The notes under the pieces were generated by a model. The model saw only the letters and a program-made list of their open reading frames with translations. It searched no databases and was not told the DNA's origin. The position numbers and the translations under genes were made by a program. Shown in pieces: positions 51,708-63,945 of a stretch of DNA of 64,000 nucleotides. This DNA is from Mycogone perniciosa (Eukaryota > Ascomycota > Sordariomycetes > Hypocreales > Hypocreaceae), in NCBI GenBank assembly GCA_025331125.1, contig JAOALB010000211.1, positions 1-64,000 of the forward strand, given 5' to 3'. Position 1 is the first letter of the stretch. Each line of letters starts with the position of its first letter.

Positions 51708-52106
51708 CTAAGCGTTTTCGATCATGATAACTGAATGGCCGGCTTCCAGGAACGCGTTGTTCGAAGCCGCGTTATTCGAAACCGCGTTAGCCAAGTCGGC
51801 TAGATCTAACCAAGCAGCGTTGTTCTGTCTGGTTTGGTGGAACTCGTTGAATGGGGCCGCGTTGAACAGGGCCGCGTTGTTCGGGTCGGCTAGGTCGAAT
51901 AGAGCCGCGTGGTTCAAAGCGGCGTTGTTCGAAGCGTTGGATCCGGCTTGAACGTCTGACGGGTTTGAATTCAATCGGGCTAGCTGGGCAGCGCGATTGA
52001 AGATGAAGAAAGAGCTGATTTCATGACGGGAAAGTCTGGCGGCACAATCCACAGGTTCGGCGCTGCAGATCTTGCTGATATAACTGCCAGGCCCGCTATT
52101 GTCCAA
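51708..52106 (-). CDS. Asn/Ala-rich repeat ORF inside the TRIM-like element
   Basis: 132 codons on the coding strand implied by the LTRs. The first half has no recognisable domain. The second half is built from a five-residue rhythm: NNAAL, NHAAL, FDLAD, NNAALF, NAAPF, then NNAAWLDLADLANAV. At DNA level a 15-bp unit like gccgcgttgttcgaa is repeated at 51751-51800 and 51856-51936. TTCGAA-type palindromes make the opposite strand open too (51724-51951, with EAALFE repeats), so the frame may be a by-product of the repeat. No signal peptide or membrane segment. No gag zinc knuckle. Confidence 0.4.
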   Translation of the reverse strand: MDNSGPGSYISKICSAEPVDCAARLSRHEISSFFIFNRAAQLARLNSNPSDVQAGSNASNNAALNHAALFDLADPNNAALFNAAPFNEFHQTRQNNAAWLDLADLANAVSNNAASNNAFLEAGHSVIMIENA

Positions 52107-52391
52107 GCTGATCGAGCTGATCGAATAGGCCCATCACAAAGTCGGTCGAATCGAAGGAAATAAAGAACGCCAAACGCGAAGGAAGTAGGGAAACGCGTTA
52201 TCAAACGCCGAGGAGCGAAGGAATGAAAGAAAACGCGTTATCCGGCAGGTCTGATCGAGCCGGATTAAAGCTGCCGTTCAGGCCTAATAAAAGGGACGGC
52301 TTAGTCGATAGTAGATAGGTCTGGTTGCGTTTGGCTGTATCTGGCAGCGGCAGCTGGTTACACGATCGGAATCATGAAAATTGCTACTATA

Positions 52392-52480
52392 TAATATACA
52401 ATAGGGTGGAATAGAGAGAATGTAGGATCAAAAGGGAAGGAAAGGAAAGGGAAGGGAAGGATATGCTTTTATATATATCA
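52392..52480 (-). repeat. 5' LTR of TRIM-like element (89 bp)
   Basis: Less mutated copy; ends 'atatatca' on the plus strand, giving TGATATATAT as LTR start on the minus strand, directly next to GGAGG. Confidence 0.85.
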
Positions 52481-52485
52481 GGAGG

Positions 52486-53797
52486 TAAATATAACCTTTA
52501 AGACTTTATAATATATTTTAATTAAAGCTATAAAAATTCAAGTCTTTAAGTTTATATTAATAAAAGGCTTTAAATACTATAATAAGAAAAGGTAGCTAGC
52601 TTTTTATTTTTTTTATTGAAGTGTAAATAAAAGCTTTTTAAAGCTAATAAGGAAAATTGAATAAATTAAATAAAGATTATATTCTTTAAAAAAGCCTTTT
52701 CTTTGAAGCTATAATATAACTTAATTATAGTTAGCCTTTTCTAAAAATACAATTATTAATTAAAGTAAATTTAAGATATTATTAATAAAATTAAGTACTT
52801 AAATTATAAGAAGTTTACTATATATATAAAGGCTACCTCCTTTATAATAAGTAAAGGTTTAAAGAATATAAAGGCTAAACGTAATAAGTATATTAAATAT
52901 TATGTTTATAATTATAAAAAGGATATATAAATAATTAGCGTTTATTATATTAAATATTAATAGTATAGAAATTCCTGTTTTAAGTAAAAAAGATTAAATA
53001 TATTTATATTATAATCCCGTTAAATATTTAATATAGGAATATTTATAGGTTTTTAAAAAAAGCTTTAAAGGCTATATTAATAAAGTTAATAAAGTTAAAA
53101 TATAAGTTTAAAAGGAGTAGGAACTTTAAATTATAAAGTTTAGTAGTAACTTTAACTTTTTAAATAGTTTATTAAAATAGTAGCTTTAATATAAAGTTAT
53201 ATATTAATATTAAATAAAGTAAAAGTTAATAAATAAAAGGAATTTAGGTAGTAAATAAATAGTAAATTAATAATATTATAAATTAAAATAAAGAATATAT
53301 AAGTATTTGCTTTATTTAATAGAGGCTATAATTATTATATTATTATTATATACTTTTTTATAAAAAGATTTCATTTCTTTTAAATTACTATTAAAGAATA
53401 GTAATTAAATAGGTTTTTTAAATAGTATTTATTAATAGTAATTAGTTTTATAATTATAGTTTATTTAAAGTTGTATAGTTATAGTAAATGTTTATATATA
53501 TATATATAGTTAAAGGTTTAAATTATAACTTACTTTTTAAAAAACTATTAAGAAAAGTAAATAGTATAATTTATAATACTATTAAATAGTAGATCTTCTA
53601 TCAAAAAGTATATATTTAGTTATAGTTATTAAGTAATTTAAAACCTAAAAGTATATAAACTATATAAACTATTAAACTAATATTTACTTTAACCCTTTAA
53701 ATAAAATACTGTTATATATAATAATTTAATAAAAATATATATTTTATCTTTATATTATTATATTTATTAATATTAAAAAGCACTTTAATGAAAAAAG
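52486..53797. other. A-rich RIPed repeat, unassigned
   Basis: Purine-rich plus strand suggests a plus-oriented element. A frame at about 52905-53080 has Tyr/stop codons where Cys and Gln would be before RIP (KYYVYNYKKD, then RNSCFK), so a cysteine-rich zinc-finger domain is possible but not proven. Confidence 0.3.
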
Positions 53798-54932
53798 TAT
53801 TAAATTAAGTAAATTAAGGACCTATTATTTATTAATATTTATTAATATTAAAGAGCTTTTATTTACTTATATAGTAAATATAAGCTAATATATTATTAAA
53901 ATAACAATGTTATACTAAACCTTATTTATATATAGCTTCTAAGAAGCTATATATAATACTGTAATAAAGAAACAATTAAAAGTTTAATTAGGGTAATAAT
54001 AGATAAATAATTAAATTATAACTAAATTAATAGTTAAAAAGCTATAGAATATCTAGTATATATAAAGCTAGTATAAAAGTAATTATATAATAATAGCTTT
54101 ATCTTCTATAATAGTCCTTTAACTAGATAATAAAAGTATAGCGGCAGAATTAGGTTTATAGCCCTATTCCTATTTTCCGTAAAATTTATTTATATAGGAA
54201 ATCAGCCAAATCGACTTACAGCTATACAAACAGGAAACCATTATAGTTAGATTTTTTATAATAGCCATTATAGCTATTATATTAAGTGTAAAGTAAGCGG
54301 GATAGCTGGTTTTAGCTTAATTATTATTGTTAAAGATAATGGAAATTTCCTGACTTACATTAAAGTTCCCTTTAAACTTGGTCTTAGCGTTAAGCTTAAT
54401 TCCAGGTCTAGCCAAAATAGGAATATTACCTAAATACACTAAAATCCTTACTTTTTAGCCCTCCTTTTTAATACATATATATTATATAAGCAATATATAA
54501 AACTATATTAACGCTTATAATATTTATATTTTATCTTTTCTATTATATTAACTATATATATATAGTAAAGCTATTATAATATATTTGCAAATAAAATTAA
54601 GCTTTATTATTTATCTTTTAATACTTCATATAGCTATATAGCGCTTTATTATAGTTGTAAGCCTAAATAGTTACTATTAAAGTTACTAGAAATTTCCTTT
54701 AATATAATGTCTTTATCTTTACCTTTTGCCTTTACTTTTAAGCTTTTAAAGTTACCTTTTATAATAAATAATATAAAAAAATATTGCCTTTATAAAGCTA
54801 GATTTAATAGTTTAATAAATTAAATAAATTATTATTATAAATTATTATATAACTATTATAAGAATCTAAAATAAAGTTAATTTTAATCCCTTTAATTAAA
54901 ATAATAACTATTTCTTTAATTTAAAGCTATTT
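53798..54932 (+). mobile_element. Ty1/copia family B copy 3, truncated and interrupted
   Basis: LTR B begins at 53798 ('tattaaattaagtaaatt'), is split by solo LTR A, resumes at about 54476 and ends at 54653. The primer site (gttgtaagcc, 54654) and about 280 bp of internal DNA follow, matching 33947-34225. The match stops exactly where LTR F begins (54933). This is the most RIPed of the three B copies. Confidence 0.78.
53894..54475 (-). repeat. Solo LTR A (582 bp) with TSD TATAT
   Basis: Full-length LTR A in reverse orientation, flanked by TATAT at 53889-53893 and 54476-54480. LTR B continues on both sides. No internal copia sequence is present, so the element was lost by LTR-LTR recombination. 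Confidence 0.88.
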
Positions 54933-55319
54933 TGTTAAGGGGGAATCAGCGCTCCAAATATATATATACACCAACAATAACCAGAATAAAGCGCAGGAAC
55001 CGCGCTCTTAATAGGGCTATAAAGCTGTAATTAAGTAATATAGGGATTAAAAGATACTGCAAATCATTTAATTATAATATCTATAGTCGAAAGCAACTAA
55101 CAGTTACCTCTTTATACTTTAATAGCTGTAAAATTACAGGTAAAGGTAATATATTAAAAGAGAATGCAGGTTAGTTTTTATTAAACTAGGTTTATTTCTT
55201 TATCTTTATAGTCTTATACCTCCTTAATCTAATAGTTATTTAAATAAGTAATTAACTTTATTTAAATAGGCTAATAAAAAGGACTATAAATATATTAGGT
55301 ATATTAGTTACCCCTAATA
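54933..55319 (-). repeat. LTR F, best preserved copy (387 bp)
   Basis: Starts tgttaagggggaatcagc and ends 'ttacccctaata', giving TGTTA...TAACA ends. It keeps 'cagcgctcc' and 'gcgcaggaaccgcgctc', lost in the other copies. A purine tract (ATAGGGAAGG on the minus strand, about 55322-55331) lies next to its right end, so it is the 3' LTR of a minus-oriented element. Confidence 0.7.
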
Positions 55320-56996
55320 AAACCTTCCCTATAAGCATTTATAAATAAAAAAAGCAAATCTTAATAAAACGCTTATTTAGCTAAACCTCCTAGTATTAAT
55401 ATTATAATTCCTTAAAGTAAACATTAATAATATAAAAAAATAATAAAATAAATATATTATAAAGAAAGGAAAACTAAAAATAGAATTACTATTATATATA
55501 CTATTAATATTTTTATATTTAATCTATATTACATTATTCTCCCTATATTAAAACTGCTATAATTAAATAGTCCTATTTTAATAATTTATATTTATTGCTA
55601 AGTATTTTAAGCTGCTATCCGCTTATCTTATATTAATTACCTTATTGCCTAAATAAATGCATAGATTTACTTTTAGATATCGTTTTAAGCCAATTTATTT
55701 ATTAATTTTAATAGGGTTAAGCTGCAGTATATATTTAAAGCTATAATTCTTTAAACTTAAGGATATTAAAGTATCCTTTTTTTATTACTACTGCGAAAGC
55801 TACTATTATAGCCTATCCTCTTTTATTTAGTTTTATAAAGCTCTTTTTATTTTCTTTTATTGCCTTTTAATTAAGCTTTATAGTTACTTTTAAAACTTTT
55901 TCTTTTTTTAAATTTTAATTATCTTTTAATTTATTAAAGGAACTATTACTTTTTGTTAAAAGAAGTCAAATCCTCTTTTAAACTCTTCATATCCTTTAAT
56001 AGTATTAGCGTAATTAATAAAGGTTTTATAGGTTATAGTATTATTCAAAAACGCATAAATCTACTTTTAGTTATTAGTCCTATTATTGCCTTTACTATAG
56101 ATACTGTTTAAGTAATTGGGTTAATAGTATTATTTTATTTTTTTACTACTAATATAGTTTATAAGGCTAAAGAGAATACTTTTCTTTTTCCTGGCTGTAG
56201 CTGGCTTAGTTATATAATAGTAAGAATAGGTATAGTTAAGGTTAAAGGTTAAGTCCTGGAAGTTAACTGTAGATATTATATCCTAGTTTATTTATATACT
56301 ACTAGGAGAATAAATAATTACTAAGAGAAGTTATTATTATAGCAGATTAAATAGTTCTCCTTTATAAAGTTATTTACTAGCACTTTAAAATCCGCTAAAT
56401 ATTATTTATTAATCTTTATTATATTCCTTTTATAAGTTATTTTTAAAGGTGCCTATTAACTTTAATTAATTTTAATTAAATAATACTTAAGCGACAAAGG
56501 CAAGATATCCTTTATTTTTACTTTAAAGTCTATAACTATAAGTTTATTTGCAGTTATAGCTTAATATAAAACTTAAATTATATTTATATAGCTTTTAATA
56601 GAGTTTTTAGGGTATAGGTATTAGCATTAATTTTAAAGTAAAAGTTTAAACCTTTTTAAATTAATTGTCTTGTAGTTTTTAAAGTTAAAGGAGATTAAAA
56701 CTCTATTTAAAAGTTTTGCTAGTTAATTTAACATAATATTAATAGATCCCTGAAATATCTATTAAATTCAAAATAGGCTTAAATAGCTGCATTTATTAAA
56801 CTTAGGTTATTTTATATATAGAATTATATAAAAGTTAAGTCAATAGGGGAATCTGGCTTTTTTAAGTATATAGGCCTATAGGTTAAAGAATTATTATATA
56901 TAGCGTTTATAGTTATCTTTATTAAAGTTAAACTAATAAAAGTACCTTTATTTATTTAAAATATAAATATATTAGTATTAAAGAAAATAAATAAAC
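55320..56996 (-). mobile_element. LTR element family F, internal remnant (copy 2)
   Basis: Resembles 2025-2500 next to LTR F. It is moderately RIPed with several GC-richer spots (about 55610, 56200, 56490). No gag-pol domain could be read on either strand, so superfamily is unknown. It is cut at 56997 by copia B copy 2. Confidence 0.45.
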
Positions 56997-57270
56997 TGTC
57001 GCGGAGCGCGGCACAGCTATATAAAGTATAAAGAGAAATAGGAATAAAGCTCGATTCTAGTAATAAATATACTGTAATAGCCTCGCTATATATATATATA
57101 GCTAATATAAAGGAAAATGTAGAATATATGCGTTATAAGCGCCTATATAGTCTAATATATCGCTTATGCGATATATATATTAACTGGTATCTGTTATATA
57201 AGCAGATAAAAGCTCCCTAGCGCTAATAAGCGCTAATAAGTAATAGGTCTTTAGCCTACTTAACCTAATA
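56997..57270 (-). repeat. 3' LTR B of copia copy 2 (274 bp)
   Basis: Plus strand TGTCGCGGAGCGCGG to 'ttaacctaata'. Contains a strong hairpin atatatcgc-ttat-gcgatatat at about 57156-57180 and the tandem 'gcgctaataagcgctaataag' region at about 57221-57240. Confidence 0.85.
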
Positions 57271-57770
57271 TACCCCCTAATTAATAAAGCTATTCCTAAT
57301 ACTTTATTAACTGCTATCCTAGTTTATCTATAATATTATAACTATCTGGCTGCGCTTTTAAAGCCTTTTTTACTTAATTAAAAGCTTTTTTATTATAAAT
57401 ATATATTAATATTTTATTATTAAAGTAAAAGGGATATAAATACTATAGCTATTATTAATTTATAATAATAAAAAGTTAAATAATAAAGCTCTTTAAGCAG
57501 GTAAATTAATCCTAAATAGCTAAAATAAATATATTAGCTATCCTTTAGCCTTATTTTTTACTTTTTTTTTTAATTATTAATATTATTATTATTATTAATA
57601 ATAGCAGTATTAGCAGTATTAATATAGCTGTAATAAATATTATACTTTTCGTATATTCCTTTTATAATACGCTTTTATTAGCTAATAATAAAATTGCAAA
57701 ATAAAAATACCTCTTTAATTAAATATAATTGCAGTCGCCCTTTAAAGGTAGTTTATTATAGCGTTAATTG

Positions 57771-58140
57771 TCTTTAGGCGGCTATACCTGCTACTGCTTT
57801 TACGCTAGCTGCTGCTTTTACGCCAGCTTTTACTCCAGCTAGTCTAGTTTCTATTACTATACTAGCTAATCTAATTACTTAGCCTCTCTTTTATTTTAAG
57901 TTAAGGCTTACTAGGAATTGCAAGGAAGCCTTTACTAAACTGCACGCCGCGGCGTCTTTATCGGCTCCTCCTCTTACTCCTACAGCTTTTATTACTGCTC
58001 CTGCTTTTACTCTAGCCCCTGCCTTTATTATTACTACTACTACTTTAATTACTGCTCCTACTGCAGCTACTTTTATAGCAGTCTCTGCTTCTACCTTTAC
58101 TTTTATAGCTGCCTTTACTGCTATACTATTATCCCTTTTT
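57771..58140 (-). pseudogene. GC-richer post-pol coding tract of copia B copy 2
   Basis: Minus-strand frame reads runs of Ala/Val/Lys/Glu, then GADKDAAACSLVKASLQFLV, in the same frame as copy 1. The plus strand shows GCT/ACT/CCT triplets, which contain few CA targets, so its higher GC may reflect lack of RIP sites and not selection. Confidence 0.45.
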
Positions 58141-61100
58141 TATAAAGGTTATTTAAAGTAAGCAATTACTAGTAAAAGAGATTTCTTTTAATATATTACT
58201 ATTACCTATTTTTAATAGTATATTATTTATTTTAATAGTAATTATTAATATACTTTTTAATATATTCTTTTTCTACTTTTATTATATTATTTTAATTAAT
58301 TATATACTTTATAGTTATTTAATACTTATATTAATTATATATTAACTCTTTTAAGCTATAAATAAAAATAATAACTAGGTAAATATACTATTCTTTCTTT
58401 ATATACTTATAAGCTAATATAATTAAATAGTAATTTAATATAAAAAGGCATTGTGCCTTTAATTTAATTTATTAAAAAAGGAGGATTTAGTTTATATTAA
58501 AGAGGCAGCTATTTTAAGTAGCTGTAATAATAATGCCTTTTGCGCGCAAGTATATAAAAGGTAGAAAGCTTTAAGTAATTAATTATTGCAGTAATAAAGT
58601 ATACCCTTTATAGTAAATAGCCTTTAAGCTAAAATTAAATAATCTTTTATACTTTTATATATTTTATTTTAATAACTATATATCTATTACGTTTAATAGT
58701 GCTTTAAAGTGCTTAAAGCGCTATTAAGGAAAAGCATTAATAAGCCTATTAGCAGGTATAAAGTTAATAGAGAAATAAAAAACTAAAAATAATCTTTTTT
58801 AATATTCCTACTAAAGCTATATATTTTATATATTAATATCATATAAGTAAATATTAATTTATATACTTTCTTTAATTATAAAATATATAATTAGTTAATT
58901 ATTATAGTTAATATTTTAATTAATATTAAAGTTAAATTTTATTTTTTAAAAAAGGTAATATAAACTTATTACCTCTTTTATTATTTATATAAAGGCAAAT
59001 AACTTTATTTTAGTTATAAATATATTAACTATACTTTAATATATAGTATTTTATAAAATAAAGTTCAAAAAAAATATAATAAAATACTTTTAAAATAATC
59101 TTTAAATATTTATATTATTAGCGAAAAAAGTATTACTTAAAGCAGTTAAAACTTATATTTTGCCTTACCTTTTATATTAAAGAATTAAAAAGCGCTATAT
59201 ATATAAATAATAAATTAATTAATTAACTGCTTTAAAGTACTTTTTATTAAAGTTAATTAAAGATTATAATAAAGCTAAGGCACTATATACTATATTTAAC
59301 TTTATTATAATAGCTATATAAAGTATAGATATTACCTTTTCTTAATATATTTTAATAGTTGCTTTTATAATTTATATTATAGCTTTTTTAAACTTTATAA
59401 CTAGTATTAAAACTATAAAAAGCTATATTTTATTATTAAACTTAAATTATTTTATAACTTTTTTAAAATAAGTTTTATAGGAAAGGTATATCCTATACTT
59501 TTTATAGTTTTAGGTAATTTTAATACTTAAAAACTATTATATATCCCCTTTACTATAAAGCTTATACTTTACTTTAAAAGTATTTAATAGTTTAATATAA
59601 AAAGCTTTATTATTATAATAATATACAATTAAAATATTATTTATATAAAATATAATAAAAACCTTTTAAGCTTAATTATAAAAGAGGCAAAGCTCTTTAA
59701 AGCTTAAAATTAACCTTTATTTCTTTAAAGTTAAAGATAATTTATTAAATTATAATTTTAGCGAGTCCTTTAGCCTATATAAGGCTTTAGTAAGCTTTAA
59801 ATAAATATTTAATAGCTTAAACCCTTTAAAAAGCTTATATATAACTAGTTTTAAATTTTTATCCTTTAAAGTATTAAAATAAGCATTTTTAATATTATAT
59901 TACTTTAACTTAAAGTTAAATCTTACTGCTAAAGTAATTAATATATAGAAAAAATACACTATTAATATAGCTATATATATACTCTCTATTATAAAGTATT
60001 TTTATAAATCCCTTTAAACTATAAATTAAACTTTATAGCGTTTTAGATTTCTATTTTAATTAAACTTATATATAAAAATTTAATATATAAATAATAGCTT
60101 TATTTTCGCCTTTAAGTATAGTATCTTTTACTAGGTTCCTTTTATATACAGAAAGTTAATTTTATTATATACAGTTTATTTAAACCTAGCTTTAAGTAGG
60201 TATTTTATAAACTCCTTTTAATTTTTTAGCGGTTTTATTAAGTCCTTTTAGTAAATAATTTATTTATTAAAAGCAATACTTTTTTAAAGGGAAACTTTTT
60301 AATTTATTAGTATATTAAAAATAGTAAATACTATTACTATACTTTTAAATTTACTGTTTATTAGCTTTTATTAATTAAGCAGTAATTAATATAATATTAA
60401 ATTAAAAAGTTTTATAATTATTAAATATATACTAGGCTTATTATCTTTAAAATAGTGCTTAAAGTGCGCGTTTTAATTTTATATATTAAAAGATATTTAT
60501 TAACTTTTTTTGCATGTTATTTCCTTTAAAGTTTTATACTCCTGCAAATATTAACTACTACTCTGCCGCTTAAAGAATTATTAGCTAGCTTTTTTTTAAG
60601 AATTTACTTTTTTAATATAAAAGTAAGCGAGTCTTTTATATACTAGTTTGCCTTTAGCTATAGTAGTTTATCTTTTTTTATTAAATAGTGCACTTTTAAT
60701 ATATAAGGCTATTCTTCTACTAGCTCTTTTTCTTTAAAGAGGGGTAAATCGCTTTTAAAAGTATTACTTAAAGTTCCTATGAACGCGCTAGTTTTATCTA
60801 TAAAGATTAACTATTCTAAAGTAGCCTTTAATATTTAAAGACTAAAAGGTTTTTCTAGGTATACTAGTAGTTTACTTAAAGTATTTATTAAGCTAATTTT
60901 AATGCTTTATGCAATTCTTACCTTTAAAAGTATACTCTTTTTTTCTATATTACCTATAAAGATATCCTTTACTATAGGAATATATATGAAAAAGAGTTTA
61001 AATTCCAGTTTATTTTCTTTAACTTTATTAAACAGTTTATTTAATTTAACTATAAACAGCTTATCTGCGTTTTTTTTTACTATTAAAAAAGCTACTTTTA

Positions 61101-63928
61101 TTAAACTATATATTCTTTATAATAATTACCTTTATTAAATAATATAATTAAATATAATATATATTAATTGCAGTATATTTAATAAAATATTTAATTAAGC
61201 CTTTAAGCTTTATTTTAAATTCTCTTTTATTTTAATTAACTTTATAGTCTTTATTAAATATATAGGCGCAGTAGCTATATATATAAAGTCTACTTTAATC
61301 TAGCTATAAATCTATAGACAGCTCCTTTATTAAAAAAGGCATAAAATTACAAAACTATTACTTTAATCTTTTAATAAGTAATATTATATTAAAGCTATAT
61401 ATAAAAGTTATATTAATAATATAGGCTACAGCTTTTATATTTTTAAGCTATAAATTAATTAAAAGGCTTATAGCTTTAAGTATTTTTATTAATTTATTTA
61501 TAATTTCCTAACCTATACGCTTTAAAGCGCTATTTAGCTTATATATATAAGAAAAGGCAAGCTTTAAGATAATTCCTTTTATATTTACCTAGATCTAAAA
61601 GTGTATTAAGCCTTTAACTGCAATTACAGCTTTTTTATTATCTTGCCTAAAAAAATACACTAAAATATTATATTGCGTTTTTACTATACTTATAAAGTTA
61701 AACAGAATATTAAAGACGGTATCTTATTCTTTATTTAATAAAGGACGCGTATATAACTATAAAGTATATTTTTCTTTAAATATTAAAAGCCAGTTATCCC
61801 TATTATAACTATAAAGATAGTCTTAAAGATCTTAATATACTTTAAAGAATAGTTTTAGTGCTTATCTTTTAAATATTCTATAAAAGATAACCTATTTTAT
61901 ATATATAAAAGTATAGGCTTTGCACTTTATTTGCGTAGTTCTTTTAATATATATATTCTTTATATTCTTTATTAATACTTTAAGCGCTTCTAGGCCTAAA
62001 TATCTTAATTATAGGTACTAAAGCTTTTTTAAGTTATTATATAGTATTAATAGGTTATATATTAATCTTCTCTTTCTTTTTAATATTATATAAATATAGT
62101 AGTCTGCGCTAAAAAGAAGGAATAAAGCAGTTATACTATTTAAGATAGTATACTTAAGGATAAGGTTTATATAAAGCAATAAAGGTATATATGAAAGAAA
62201 TAAAAGATTATATTTATACTTTACTTTTACTATAATAGTATTTAAATTTACTGTATTAATATAAAGTATATTATTATACCCTATAAACTATATTCCTACT
62301 TTTTAAATTTTAATAAAAAGATAATATTAATATAAAATCCTTTAACTATAGCTATATCTATAAGCTTTACTAAACGCGCTGCCTTTTAATATAAATTATA
62401 AAAAGTATCCTTTAATAGGCAGTATCTTTTTCTAGCTATAAAATACCTAGCTCCTCCTGCTTTAATATAGTTATTTTCTGTATTTAAAATAAAAAAGCTA
62501 GGAATAAAGTAATTCCTGCTATTTATTAAATAAATAGTACTATAAATATTAAAGAGAGTACTTTAAGAGACGCAGTAAAGTATATTTTATATATTAGTAT
62601 ATATTAATATACTTATTATATATACTATAAAGTTTATATCTTCTTTATTAATTAAGTTTAAGGAAATTAAGGCAGCTATAATAGTTAAAGCTATACCTCC
62701 CTAAACTAAAGCTATAAAGTTAATACCCTTTTTATTAAATTTATTGCAAAGTATATACTATTTATCTTTTTAAAGGTAAATATAAATTTCTGTAGCTTAT
62801 TGCAGGTTAAAGATATATTTCCTTTTTTTATTAGGTTTTCCCTTAAATACAGCTAATAGTATATTATAGTCCTTTAAAGGCTAATTATACTTTTCTTATC
62901 TACATAGGCATTCTTTTTTAATAAAAGCTTTTAAATATATAGTATTATTAGCTATAGCTTTATTTAAACAGTTATTAAATATTATATAAAATCTATAAAT
63001 ATAATTTTCCGCATTCTATATATTATTTAAAAAACGTTAACTAAATTAATTAAAAAGAAGATTTTAATAGTTTTGCTGCTTTTAATTTAACTGTCTATAT
63101 AGTATAGGTAATATAAAGTAAAGTTTAAGGTATAGTATACTCTAATAGCCTTTAAGAAAGCCCTTTAGGCAGCTGTTTTATAACCTTAAAGAGCTTATAC
63201 TTTACTGTATTTATATAAACGCGCGCCTAGTTTATATACTATACTTTTAGCTTTAAATTCCTATACTCTATATTATATAAAGTGCATTTATATAAAATCT
63301 ATACTTTTTCGCGTATTATATCCTCGCAAAGAGCTAATTATTCCTTAAACTTCCTTATAATCTAATAAATAGTAAACTTAGCGTTTAAGTTTTTATTATT
63401 TTCGTTAACTACTTTAATAGCAGTAAAGGCTAAGGCTATAGCTTAGGTTATAGCTTTAAAGTCTATAAAGATTAAAGTATAAATACTAGTATTAACTGTC
63501 TTTTATATTTATTTAAAAATCGCTGCCTTAGCCTTCCTCTTTTCGGTATATAAGGCAATAATGCATTAATGCTTATAGAGCAGACTATTATAATAAATAA
63601 AGATATTTATTAAAGTAGCTTCTTTTTTAAATGCTTTTAAGGCAATTTCTTTTACTTTAATTAAAGTAACTGGCTTTAAAGCAGGGAAATAGTTATTATT
63701 TTAATTAGGGAGATTAAAATTAACTTTATTCTAGATCTTTACAGTAATTGTATAGTTATTTAAAATAGTAATCTATTTAATCCACTATACTATTAAATCT
63801 AGCTTTATAAAGGTAATATCTCTTATATTATCTATTATAAAAGGTAGCTTCGAGAGCTTAAAGGCGAAAGGAAAAAGTAAAGGTAAAGATATAATATTAA
63901 AGGAAGTTTTTAGTAACTTTAATAGTTA

Positions 63929-63945
63929 CTACCTGGGCTTATAAC
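63929..63945 (-). promoter_or_regulatory. Primer-binding site of copia B copy 2
   Basis: Minus strand gttataagcccaggtag, directly abutting the LTR at 63946. One G-to-A change from GTTATGAGCCCAG of initiator tRNA-Met. Confidence 0.68.

Larger units (their letters stand above)
51447..52480 (-). mobile_element. Non-autonomous LTR retrotransposon (TRIM-like, 1034 bp), un-RIPed
   Basis: Two 89-bp direct repeats (51447-51535 and 52392-52480) differ at about nine positions, mostly transitions. GGAGG is duplicated exactly outside them (51442-51446 and 52481-52485). On the minus strand the LTR starts TGATATATATAAAAG, which includes a TATA box, and ends TATATTA (CA to TA). The internal side of the 3' LTR has AGGGGGGGCATT as polypurine tract, and internal sequence after the 5' LTR starts near TAGTAGCAA, a possible primer site. 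The 856-bp interior is GC-rich and carries no gag-pol domain, so it would need enzymes in trans. Confidence 0.85.

Noticed and set aside
51724..51951. 75-codon plus-strand frame with EAALFE repeats
   Set aside because: Opposite the element's inferred sense strand; likely opened by the TTCGAA-type palindromic repeat. Kept only as a note under the minus ORF.
60902..61138. 78-codon plus-strand frame
   Set aside because: Antisense to the pol region of copia B copy 2; AT-codon composition only.
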